From positions 42,716,245-42,780,244 of the forward strand of contig OX638372.1 of assembly GCA_951812925.1 (NCBI GenBank): a stretch of DNA of 64,000 nt. The letters run 5' to 3'. A model generated the notes under the pieces. The model saw only the letters and a list, made by a program, of their open reading frames with translations. It ran no database searches and was not told where the DNA came from. Made by a program: the position numbers and the translations under genes. Of this stretch, positions 46,470-56,999 are shown in pieces. Position 1 is the first letter of the stretch; the number at the start of each line of letters is the position of its first letter. The stretch is from Calliopum simillimum. Taxonomy: Eukaryota > Arthropoda > Insecta > Diptera > Lauxaniidae.

Positions 46470-46675
46470 TCAGAATTTTTCTGATGATGTTATCGTTTTT
46501 ACCGAGACTTGTCTAAATAACAATATACTTAACTCTAGTTATTTGACAATAATTTTAATGTCTTTAGAAGATACAGACATACAAACGATCTTTTTCCAGT
46601 CGGTGGAGGCGTTTTAATAGCCTTAAAAAATCATTTGAGAAGTTCTTTGTTTGACATTCTACAAATCAAATAGCT
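46470..46675 (+). pseudogene. Non-LTR retrotransposon endonuclease fragment
   Basis: The first frame reads FSDDVIVFTETCLNNNI and, after a frameshift, RHTNDLFPVGGGVLIALKNH followed by LRSSLFDI. This matches the E-T-W-L and GGGV-I motifs of the apurinic-like endonuclease domain of Jockey-type ORF2. Only a fragment. Confidence 0.65.
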
Positions 46676-47186
46676 CAATATTTTGTATTCACTAAAACGA
46701 AAAATGACAACAAAGTGAGAGCGATTTAACATTTTATATTCGAAAATGAGCGAATGAGTATTTTATACTCGAAACGGTTGTGATATTTGATTTTTATTTT
46801 TATATTGAAAAAATTGTATTTCTGTAAAACGAAAACAGTCAAACTTACAGTCCAGTTCGTCATTTTAAATTTTCTGTCGTTTGAAAATCGAGTACAAATT
46901 CTTCTTTTGAATTTATTGGTTGCGATTGACTTTGCTATTGTTCCGATTTTTCGACGAAGGAGTTATAAAAATTATCGTTCCTTTCGGATAAATAGAAGAA
47001 TTTTAAGAACGTAAGTACGTAGATAAATACCACGACTTTCATCATAAGGCAAATTTATTTATTGCAGCATTGTAAAGAATTTTCGCGTAAGTAAAGAAGT
47101 CTTAAAATATATTTTGATGGTGAATTTTTGTTTGGGGGGGTAAAAGAAGGTTCCTGAGTTCAAATTCGGTTAGCTTTTTCAGCGAC

Positions 47187-47248
47187 CACGCCCCATTTTT
47201 CCATGGTGCCCTGATGCCATATGGCATCACTAGCGGGAACCTCTTAGC
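47187..47248. repeat. TTAA-type terminus copy 1
   Basis: GATGCCATATGGCATCACTAGCGGGAACC is a variant of the terminus at 49897-49936, in an orientation that makes it the right end of an element lying to its left. The flanking tetramer is TTAG instead of TTAA. Confidence 0.4.
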
Positions 47249-47566
47249 AAAAAATTTACTTTGAGTTTTATTCAAAATTCTATTTTTTACACGTATGTAT
47301 ACATATTTTTTGAATAAAAATGGTAAGTTAGCATACTAATCCGCGGTAATGTGATATTTGACGAAACATCTAACGCATAAATCTACATTGCATCTTATGC
47401 ACCTGTTTCAGAATTGGTTTTTGCACGGTCTATATTTATATCTACTTACGTCGATCACGTTCACCAACGTAATGAGCGATTCCATCAAAACGTGAATTTT
47501 GATCTATTCGATTAGTTCCTTCCATACTTTTATTATATGGTTCGACTGCCTTTAGACTTTCGACCA

Positions 47567-48120
47567 TTATAGCTTCCATTTTGTTCTACAAAAGAGCGTA
47601 GCTATCGATTTTAGATCTCTTCCCTGTGAAGTAGAAGCAACTAAAACGCAATTATTCCACTTTACAATGGCAACGTCAAATTCCTTGTTTTCTGGGGTTC
47701 CAGTTAATAAATTATCGAAGTAAAAGTGGAATAGGAGGGCACGAATGTCGTAAGGAAGGGCGTTTATCATTTGTAATAGAGCTGCCACAAAGTGAATACA
47801 ACAATACTTTCCTCGGTAAATACCAAAGGACACCAAATACCTTCCAAGAGTGTTCAGAAACCATGCAATGTATCTAAATCGAAGAAGTTTGGTTCGAATA
47901 AACTATTTGCATGAGAGCAGTCTGAAATACGGTATCTTGGACTCATCAAATGATGCTCAGGGTGGAAAGGATTCATGTGTTTTTTCAGTGTAAAGTGAAT
48001 AAAACGGCTTATTTGATTGAAACTATTTCGAGACATGCCAGCAGAAATCATGGCTTTAATGATCCAATAATCTTCACTATAAACTACAAGCATTGTAACC
48101 GAAGATAAGCATAATCCCAA
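47567..48120 (-). pseudogene. piggyBac-type transposase fragment
   Basis: Two minus-strand frames in order. First, DYWIIKAMISAGMSRNSFNQ and ISRFIHF (the MSRN-x-F-x-x-I-x-RFIHF motif); then FGIYRGK, LLFHFYFDNLLTG (FDN-x-FTS equivalent) and DVAIVKWNNCVLVAS (VKWNDNxxVxxAS motif). These are three consecutive landmarks of piggyBac transposases. Catalytic Asp positions are only partly covered, with a frame break at about 47840. Confidence 0.65.
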
Positions 48121-48505
48121 TAGTTAGATGCATCCACAATCATTTACAGCACATCTTCATAAAAAAAAGGCTTGAAAAATTCATATGACACCCAGAACCA
48201 TTCACACGGGGTGGGTTTTTTGGTGTTCAAACCCCCCCAGGTTGATATTTTCCCATATAAATTATTTATGAATTGAATTATTGAAATAAATGGAAATTAA
48301 TCTACCTCTAAACTTTTCATAACTGGTTTCCGCCAGTGATGCCATATGGCACACTTAAAATATATTCAGGCCTATCACTTAGTAAGGAACAAATTATGGA
48401 AAAATATAAAACACTTTAGAAACTACTGCATTACTCTTCAATTTGGCATAATTACTTTTTTCAAAATCGAAATACAAATAAATAATTTTTTGCAACTCGC
48501 CGACG

Positions 48506-49697
48506 CACTATGGTTTTTTTTGGACTAAAAAGTGCCCACAAAAATAATTCACTACAAGGACCCTTTTTTTTAAAAAAAATCAAATGCAAAATTAAAGGTT
48601 ATACATTGAGCTATCTGAAAAGATGCCCGCTTTTTCTAGCATTTGATCCACAAATTAGGGACAGAGGTCGAAATCTCATAAATTTTGAAAAAAACGGTTT
48701 TTCTGTTTAAAAATGCTAGTCGCATTAAACGCAGGAGTGATATATGAATAAATTTATATGCATTCAATCAAATCAATTAAGATGAAATCAACTCAAAGTG
48801 AAAATGGGCGGTGCCACGCCCCATAAACAAATTCCTGATATCTCCGAAACTATTAGTCGCAGATAGATAAGACTCGGCATGTTTGTAATAGGCATAGAGA
48901 GAAATAATATATATTAGAAAAGTGGGCGGTGCCACGCCCCAAAAATATAAAACACACCATATCTTCGAAACTATTTGACCCATGTGGATGAAATTCGGTT
49001 TATATACAAGAGTTATCAAGACAAATAATGTCTGCTGAAAAAATATGTGGAGCCACGCCCATAGGAAGAGCTACATGAATGAACTTGTTTCCTGTAGAAC
49101 AGAGTGGCAATTAATAAGGATATGTTCATTGTTGGGTGTGGTACCGCCCTTTTTTTCAGCAAATATTATTTGACCTACTAATTTTTATATATATACCAAA
49201 ATTCATTGCTGTAGCTCAGAAAGTTTCGGAGATATGATAAATTTTATATTTGTAGGGCGTGGCACCGCCTACTTTTTCAGTGGATATTATTTCTCTCTGT
49301 GCCTGTTATAAATATACCGAATCTTATCTATCTGCGTCTAATAGTTTCGGAGATATGACGAATATGACGAATTTGTTTATGGGGCGTGGCACCGCCCATT
49401 TTCACTTTGAGTTGATTTCATCTTAATTGATTTGATTGAATGCATATAAATTTATTCATATATCACTTCTGCGTTTAATGCGACTAGCATTTTTAAACAG
49501 AAAAACCGTTTTTTTCAAAATTTATGAGATTTCGACCTCTGTCCCTAATTTGTGGATCAAATGCTAGAAAAAGCGGGCATCTTTTCAGATAGCTCAATGT
49601 ATAACCTTTAATTTTGCATTTGATTTTTTTTAAAAAAAAGGGTCCTTGTAGTGAATTATTTTTGTGGGCACTTTTTAGTCCAAAAAAAACCATAGTG
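48506..49697. mobile_element. Transib-like foldback element with CGACG target duplication
   Basis: The ends are CACTATGG and CCATAGTG, flanked by identical CGACG (48501-48505 and 49698-49702). Transib elements have CACWATGG ends and 5-bp CGNCG targets, so three independent features agree. Arms of about 325 bp are near-identical inverted repeats, and the centre contains five or six GGGCGGTGCCACGCCC units. The duplicated 66-codon frame on opposite strands is a consequence of the arms. Confidence 0.75.
48790..49400. repeat. GGGCGGTGCCACGCCC unit array
   Basis: Units about 85-120 bp apart at about 48809, 48924, 49053, 49137, 49255 and 49381, with orientation changing at the centre. Each GC-rich core can form a short hairpin and is followed by a TTTCGGAGATATG-like segment. 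Confidence 0.7.
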
Positions 49698-49940
49698 CGA
49701 CGTCTCGATGCCATAATAGATTTTTTTCGAATAATTTTTCAATGATCACTTCCTCTACGCTCACGCTTGAAAAGTTGATGGAATATTTACGCGTCGAATG
49801 CATCAAATGATAGATCAAACATTTCTACGCACATAAAAAACAACAAGCCTGCGCGAAAAAATTACAAAATGATTTTGGTGCACATTCGGGTAATGCGTTT
49901 TAACTGTGCCGTATGGCATCACTGGCGGGAAATGGGTTAA

Positions 49941-50731
49941 TGCAGAATATTGCTCAAAGTGTTCTTAAAAAAATGCAATTTAAATTTTGCAAATAGCTTT
50001 CCTGGTTCAAAAGATATACCGTTTGAATTAAAAAAAGTACTCAAAAACTCAAAAATTTTTAAAAAAGTACCTCAAGCTCGTTGCGGAATATCTGAACGCA
50101 AGATTTTTTTTTTGTTTTTTGGTTATAAAGCACTTTTTGTAATCAGCTGGATCCAAGGATTCAGAAAAGTCAAAGTGCGCGCAGACTTTTTAACACGTTT
50201 TGTTTTTCCATACAAAACTTGGACCACACTAATGTACATACTATGAAATTTAAATTAATAAAATTTAAATAAAAATAAAATTTTACCTGAAAGCGTTAGT
50301 AAAAGAACGGAAATTTATCAAAGTAAATCAGGTTTCGTTTTATAACCTTGAGTTTTTTTGCGTGGTGATGGCGATGATCGGTGCAAGTAGCGTACTGGCT
50401 GCAAATAGATGACTTTGGTCAAATGCATTAAAAATTGACAATGGAAGGAAAGCAAAAACACTCCTTTCCTTTCTTTTATAACTTAAAACACTTTTTTATA
50501 CCACTTGACTTGAATACTGTTTTTGAAAAACTAGACTTTAGTCTTTTTAATTTTAAAATAATGAAAACACACATTTTATAATTTAAACAAATACACAGCA
50601 CAGCATAATCAAACACGTCTATATCTTTCAACCAATTTTTTGCAAGTGAAGTCGTCTCACTATGACGAAATACAAAAAAAAACTCTCATAACAAAAAGAG
50701 AGCGCACAACAAGCGAGAGCGTGTTAATTTG
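49941..50731. other. AT-rich intergenic DNA, no gene
   Basis: Frames of 60-98 codons without recognisable domains. Nothing supported. Confidence 0.5.
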
Positions 50732-51284
50732 GCTTGGCCAAAAAATAAATACCCTACACTGCAGTATTTTGAACATTTTGCTTGTAAGGGAGGTGCCACG
50801 CCTTCTTTTCCGAGTTCACCCAGTTTTTGTTCAGAGCTTGCATTTATAGTTTTTAGTGTGTGAGTGAAATTTGGATGGATTATCTCAAAAAACTCTTTCA
50901 GTATAGCATTTTGAAACTTTTGCTTATATTGGAGATGCCACGCCCTCTTGCTCGAGTTCGCTCAGTTTTTTCTCAGAGCTTGCGCTTACAATTCGTAGTA
51001 TTTTGGTTGCATTGTTGTGAAAAATACTCCTGAAATTGCATTTTGAATATATTTTTTGTATGGGTGGTAGGCGTGTCCGTTGACCGATTTTGTGTACCAA
51101 ATTTTATTGAATTATCTTGCTCAGTTTTCCCAAAAAGCGTATTTCCACACACAGCCAGCCAGACAGACGGACATGGCTATATCGACTCAGGAGGTGACGC
51201 TGATCAATAATATATATACTTTTCTATGTCTGCCACGCCTCCTTCGCTGTGTTACAAACTGAAGGACAAAGTGAAGGGTATAAA
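50732..51284. mobile_element. mini-me/DINE-like element, copy 2 (inverted)
   Basis: Reverse complement of the 7841-8645 element: it starts GGCTTGGCCAAAAAATAAAT with TACCCTACACTGCAG and ends GAAGGGTATAAAAA. The core GACGGACATGGCTATATCGA is preserved, but the microsatellite is short. Confidence 0.65.
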
Positions 51285-51599
51285 AACCCTCATAACAAAA
51301 AGAGAGCGTACGACAAATGAGACCGCATACACAAGATACATATTCCAATAGTTTTTATTTTAAGTAAGTAAATTTTGAGGTTTTTGACGTTTTGTCAAAA
51401 GTTTTTATACAATTTTGGTATAAAATTTATAGTTCATAACAATTTTGGTTAAAAACTCAAACATTTTTGGTTTAGAATAACTTCATAGAAAAAAATTTTA
51501 TAAATTGTATAAAAAAAATTGGAATATATAAAAAGAAATAGTATAAATAAGTTTAAATAAGTTTAGACTTTATCCCTAAACTTTTTGCTGTGTACCATT

Positions 51600-52030
51600 C
51601 AGTGACGTAGCTAGGGAAGGCGAAGGAAGCATAATTTTTCGTTTGTTTTGATCATCAAAACGAAACTGACAGAGCTTTTTTTGTGTTCGAAAATACTGGT
51701 TTTTGAAGGATATCTCTGAAACGGTAAGTCATTCGATAAAAGTAATAGCATCAATTTTGTAGAGAATCACAAGATCTACAAAAAATAAGCCATATGTGTA
51801 CACATTGAAGTAACCGTTTAGAAGTTATTCAATAAAAATCGGTGTTTTTGCCAATTAAAGATTTTTTTTGAATATCTTCTAAACGGTTACTTCAATGTGT
51901 ACACCTATGACTTATTTTTGTAGATCTTGTGATTTTCTACAGAATTGATACCGTTGCTTTTTATCGTATGGCTTACCGTTTCAGAGATATCCTTCAAAAA
52001 CTAGTATTTTCGAAACCCTAACTGTTCTTC
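51600..52030. repeat. Inverted repeat with CAGTGACGTAGCTAGGG edge
   Basis: Arms at about 51680-51835 and 51868-52018 are inverted copies around a 30-bp loop. The left neighbourhood carries CAGTGACGTAGCTAGGG (51609), a terminus known from non-autonomous hAT elements. No matching right end was seen. Confidence 0.5.
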
Positions 52031-52625
52031 AAGAATATCTCTTGGACCATGAGTCGCTCCAAAAAAATTATTACAGTGTATACATACGGTGACCATTTAT
52101 TTGAAATTGAAATAGAGAACACAAAAAAAAAAAAAAAATTTTAACTAAGTACATACATACTTGAAAACACTTTGTATAAACATGTTTATTTTTTATCGTA
52201 TTTCTATGTAAATGTACATTTGTGTGGGCCAAATTTTTCCACAACCAACAGGAAAAGTAATCTACGGAAAGTTCTTAGAATATTTTTCAAATAAACCATG
52301 GGTCTGAGATCAATATCGAGCTCCCGCTTTTTAACGAGAAGTTTTTTCTATGAAATGTTTAATCGTAAAATCATCTTTAGAAAACACTATTGTATCCTAA
52401 AAAAAAAAAGTATCATTGGTTTTGTCATTTTTCTGGATCTGGTTTTATAATGAACGACTTTTAATATTCAGACCGTGTTTCAATAGTTTTGTTGAAGTAA
52501 GACTTTCTGATTAAAAAAATTATAGCCAGCAATTTTTTAATTGAAATCATTTTTTTTTTTTTTCGGTGTTTTAAAACCAATGTCAATGTCGATTTTTGAC
52601 ATTTTTCAGAAAAAAAAACAAAGCG

Positions 52626-53105
52626 TGAAGTTAGTTTATTGACTGTTTTTTATTGCATGTATAATACTAATGAAAGTACCAATGCGCTTTTTCTAAATTG
52701 AAGTATGATAATTTTATATTGAACTAATTAAACAGTCATTTTTGCAATTTTTCAACAACAGACGAAAGCAAGTGTTAACATGGAAATTGATTACATATGT
52801 TTCGGCTACTTCCACATACATATTTATATATTTTTCATATATAAACATGTATATAGCCTCATCAGATCAGTTTTGGTTAAATCTTGCCAGAAACCGTACT
52901 CGAACCCGTGACTCCGGTTTTCTAATGAAAGGGAATGCGGTGCTTAAGCGATTGTGCTATAGGTCACGAGTAAACTCTCTGAGCAGGATCGCCATTATGC
53001 ATAAATCATAAGGCTCACTAGCGCCGTCTGTTGTGAAAAATTGCCAAATTGTGAGTTGGTAACACACTCTGGTTTTGAGGCATGCTACGCTAGCTACAAT
53101 TAAAG
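52626..53105. repeat. Orphan copy of the 574-bp unit
   Basis: A single, slightly diverged unit in the same orientation as the 18-21.8 kb array, ending inside the unit at GCTAGCTACAATTAAA. It shows that the array unit also exists as a dispersed single copy. Confidence 0.8.
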
Positions 53106-54800
53106 CGATTCCTATAATTTTATTATTATTTTTCAAAAAAAAAATATTCAAAATGCATTGAAGATAAAAACCCATTCAGAAAGTTCACAAAATCAATGAT
53201 ATTTATTTTTTTAAGATGATACAAATAGTGTTTTCTAAAGAAGTTATTACATATTTTAATATACATATGTCGAAGAAAAATCTTCACGTTAAAAATCGGA
53301 GGCTAGATATTGAATTAAGACCCATGGTTTATTTGGTAAATTTTATTGGTCAGATTTTCGTCGAATTTTCCGTAGATTACTTTTCCGTTAGACGCTTGGT
53401 CATATTTTTTCCACCCGAACAATTTGGCTCACACTGTACATTATTAGTAAGTGTTTAGGTGCAATATTTATATATGTACAGGTAGGGAACAATATATCGA
53501 TTTTGCAACTTTTGTATTATTTGATTTATTGGTGGAAATCGCTCAAATTAAAAATTTTGCGAAATACAGAATAAATACAGAACACATTCTAAAATACAGA
53601 ACATTTTTATGCTTAAAAAATTATGCAGAACAGAGGGCTCAAATACAGAACTGTTCTGTATAATACCGTACGGTCAATCACCATATGTATACAGAATCCA
53701 ATTATCTTTTGAACGGTTTCTTAATTTTTTTGTACGACTCCTCGTTAAAGAGTATTCGCAATTTTAAAAGTAAGATATTTTAATATGAACTTATACGTAG
53801 CATTTACATATAAAAACTGTGCACAACTTTCTAAATTGGATTATCTCCTAAACTATAAGCTACACGAACATTTTTTACATCTTTAAATAGGAAATTTCCT
53901 GTGTTACAAAATTGTGGAGTAAAAAAATTTTTCTGTAAAAGTTTGCGTTAGCGAGATATTTGCAAAAAACTGATTTTAGCGACCTTTGAGCCTGAATAAC
54001 TTTTTATGTGCACAATGGACTTCAATGGACTTTTTACACATTATTAACCATGCATAAATAAATAAAATGAATTCACTTAGAATTTTTTCGCAGAAATATT
54101 CTTGTTTTCCTGGGCTATTATAAAAGCCATTATAAAAGCCATTCATAAATATTTTTTCGTGTATAGTTTAGTGTTGGCAAGTGCGAAAATCGGGGTTTTC
54201 CAACATGTGTGAAGTTGTGTCACTTCAACAGAAGAAACTCTAGCACATTTTCCCTTATACCATCAGAAAGAAGTTTTAAGTTTTTCTTTTAATTTCACCA
54301 TTTTTAAGCTATAAATAGGATGCTTTTTTTCTAGAAATTGCCTACTGATTTAAACAGAACTAAGAACATAGCAGTATTCGTACAAAAACAATTGTCTCGA
54401 AAAAGAAGCGAGCTATTGAAAGGTTCGTGGCGTGCAATTTTGAGAGAAAAGTTACTTTTTTCTTGCTGGTAAAAGCAAAAATGAGCAAAAGAGTTTCCGA
54501 TCGCTGTAAGACAACTTCAAACTCAGTAAAAATACAGTTTGTCGCAATTTACCACAAGAATAAAATCCTGATAAAAAATTAAGTTGAAAAGACGTGTGTT
54601 ACAGTTTCAACCAGTTAATTTACCTACACCACAAATTAATGGAGAACATCGTAAGGTAGAGAAACATAACGTTCAAAATAAATTAAGGCTTAGAAACTTT
54701 CCTCTATAAGTTGAATAAAAATCTCCAAGTTAGTTTTTCGATTAATAAAATCATAAGGCAACAAACCCAGAGGTTACGTATTCTTATGATAAACAAAGTT
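53106..54800. other. AT-rich DNA, no gene
   Basis: Includes AATACAGAA repeats at 53560-53660. No supported ORF. Confidence 0.5.
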
Positions 54801-54814
54801 GAAGAGTGACTCTC

Positions 54815-54930
54815 TCTGCATTCGCTTGGAATAATTGCGAATCAAATCGAAAACCCAAAAAATATCAACTATTCCTTTGCGCATTCGCTTGGAATAGTTG
54901 CGAATGTCGACTGCTGCATTCGCTTAGAGT
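54815..54930. repeat. GCATTCGCTTGGAATAGTTG triplicate
   Basis: Three degenerate units of the string lie directly next to the breakpoint of block E, at about 54820, 54878 and 54914. Confidence 0.6.
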
Positions 54931-54980
54931 AGTTGTTTCAAAAAAGAATATCAGTTGCGATTCATATAAGAATTACATGA

Positions 54981-55214
54981 TCACAAAGCTTTATTTGGAT
55001 TATTATTACAAACACAATAATGTCCAGTGCAATAGCCATTTAAATATCCAAGTCCCTTACATAGTACGGTACATGGCCAATCGTTCTCGTTTGGACAGGG
55101 AAAGGATGCACTATAAACACGAAATGGATCCTTCCTTTGTTGAACCGTGGATGCAACGTAAATGCTAAAGCAGCAAAGCAAAATGCCAATGGAGAGTAGA
55201 ACTGCTGCCTTCAT
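54981..55214 (-). CDS. Secreted defensin-like peptide, copy E
   Basis: A 77-residue single-exon ORF. Signal peptide MKAAVLLSIGILLCC, propeptide STVQQRKDPFRVYSASF, six cysteines in the family spacing and the same GLGYLNGYC core as D. Compared with D, I count 12 nucleotide differences in the coding region, 8 of them amino-acid changes (A4V, F31L, S37P, E43Q, L50Q, H65R, N72D, N74H, written E to D). It has a TATA box and, 130 bp upstream of the ATG, a palindromic GGAAATTTCC. The native 3' flank is missing: homology to the other copies ends a few bp after CTGATAT, so the gene may use a new polyadenylation site. Function by family: antimicrobial. Confidence 0.8.
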   Translation of the reverse strand: MKAAVLLSIGILLCCFSIYVASTVQQRKDPFRVYSASFPCPNENDWPCTVLCKGLGYLNGYCTGHYCVCNNNPNKAL

Positions 55215-55300
55215 GTTATTTGATGAGAGATATTGATATCTTCACTTTATTTAGGTATAGGTATAACTTTGGTCTGAATCCTCAATAGAATTTACTTTTT

Positions 55301-55308
55301 TATTTATA
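55301..55308 (-). promoter_or_regulatory. TATA box of copy E
   Basis: TATAAATA on the minus strand, about 90 bp upstream of the E start codon. Confidence 0.65.
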
Positions 55309-56000
55309 GACCAGTTCGAATTAGCTAAGGTCAAAGCAGGAAATTTCCAGTACAGCAATTCACTGGTTTACAAACAACTACAGAATTTAGTTCAGACAAA
55401 TTTGTTAAAAAAACAATGCTTTAGTATCTAAATTTGTTGAGCAAGCACCGATTTTGACCTAACTTTACTCACTTTGTTAGTAATTGAACTTGGAAAAAAA
55501 CCAACATTTTAGTTTTATGCAGTTTTTGAAAAAAGGTCGAAAAACGGTTTTGAAGCAAAAAATTAGAAACAATTCAAAACAAAAAAGTCATTTTCGACGT
55601 ACATTGGCACGCTTAATCTAAATCTGGAATCGGAATTACTATATCTGTATGGTTTTTGAGTTATCTTGCCTCAAATGTTCAAAAACACAATTTTTGAGGC
55701 TGCATAGAAGACGCACTAAATTGTTTTGCTCTTTTCATAGACCCAGCAGCTATCGTTCTGAAACTTGATACATAAGTAGATTGATACTGGGTCTACCAAA
55801 CACCTGCCCAAATATGGAGGGGATGAGAAAGGGGGCGTAATAAATATGTCCTACATACGAATAACAATGTTCAAAATATTTTTATTACAATCTTAACGCA
55901 TTATTCTTATTGCTAAAAACCATTTTTTGACTTTTTTTAACCCTAGTGAAATTTTTTGTAGAATTTTTTTTAAAATACTTTTACCATTACTATTAATGAG
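55309..56000. repeat. 5' flank of copy E, duplicate of D
   Basis: Matches 41373-42070. Differences are mostly single bases and small indels. Confidence 0.65.
55339..55348. promoter_or_regulatory. kappaB-like site upstream of copy E
   Basis: GGAAATTTCC, a near match to the Rel/NF-kappaB consensus (GGGRNNYYCC) that controls fly immune peptide genes. D has one outer mismatch; A and B have a different sequence (TGACATTTT) in the same place. Confidence 0.4.
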
Positions 56001-56920
56001 AGCGTCGAATGGAAGAGGAATGATATAATTGTAGAACTGGGCTTTCAGTTATAGTTCACTGAAATGGAACATGGCATCACAGGAGCTGGAGTCGTGGGAC
56101 CAAGATTCCAACAAGCAGTTGCAATGGGAAGGTTAGGGTGGCGGTAATCGCGTAAGCAAAAACCTCACATAGACCAACTAGGTCTATAGCGAAATGGGAA
56201 AAACAGCATTAATTTTTTAGCCGGAGGCCCACGCTTTAGAGTAGTGCACCAGAAAATGTCTACGGAGAGGCACTGCCGACATCGATATACATTTATTCGG
56301 ACAGTCAAGCGACTCTTAAATAATTACTGGCTTTTCCAATGCACTCAAAGTTGGTTTGGGAGTGTTTTGAACTTCTTCAAGTCTTATCAAGAAGGAATAA
56401 TGTTATTCCAATCTGAATACCAGTGCTCGAAGAACATCAAGGCAATGAAAGTGTAGATTGCCAAGGGTGACGTACTCAATACTTATATAGGCCCAAAGCC
56501 CTTCTGCGGAGTGAACAACAGCTTTAAAAATAACTTAATTCGGAAATGGGAAGAAAACAGCCTTATCGACCATTGGAAAGCGCTAGAGGGCATGCGGCAA
56601 ACGCAAAGATTAATCAATCCAAAACGTGATAAAGAAGAACTTGCTTTAGCAAAAAAGATATAAAAACATGCAGTGAAAAAATAGCAGGTCAATGTAAACT
56701 GTCACCTTCGACGACAATTTCTGTAGACTCTTGAAACAGCGGAGCATGTGTTACGAGTATGTACTTGTCCAGCTGCGGTGAGACGCAGAATGAAGTACCT
56801 AGGTGCTGATATTACAGATCCAAATGACCTAGGTGTTATTAATCCCACGGCAGCGGCAAGATTTTTAGATAGTCTGGAACTGTTTTGATAGGAAAAAAGG
56901 CTGTACAAAAGATATTTTAT
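56000..56920 (+). pseudogene. Non-LTR retrotransposon RNase H relic (block E)
   Basis: Plus-strand fragments read RYTFIRTVKRLLNNYWLFQC, RKWEENSLIDHWKALEGMRQ, TQRLINPKRDKEELALAKKI and TAEHVLRVCTCPAAVRRRM. They match the D relic closely, with stops and shifts. Confidence 0.65.
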
Positions 56921-56999
56921 GCAAAATCTTTATCAAAAAACATCATCAGAATCTTGTTATTTTTTTCGTGTTGTACAGAGTTATCAACGCCTTCTTCAT

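Larger units (their letters stand above)
48323..49936. mobile_element. piggyBac-like MITE, hosting a Transib-like element
   Basis: The right end reads, inward, CCCATTTCCCGCCAGTGATG next to TTAA at 49937-49940. The left end is a degraded version (CTGGTTTCCGCCAGTGATGC after ATAA) near 48323. TTAA plus a CCC start is the piggyBac target/terminus pattern. Without the nested insertion it would be about 420 bp. Confidence 0.55.

Noticed and set aside
48510..49714. Identical 66-67 codon ORFs on opposite strands
   Set aside because: They come from the near-identical inverted arms of the Transib-like element.
52090..53690. Possible element bounded by GGTGACC/CAATCACC with a TGTATACA duplication
   Set aside because: The flanks are palindromic (GTATAC), so the duplication may be chance; the ends do not pair beyond a few bases.
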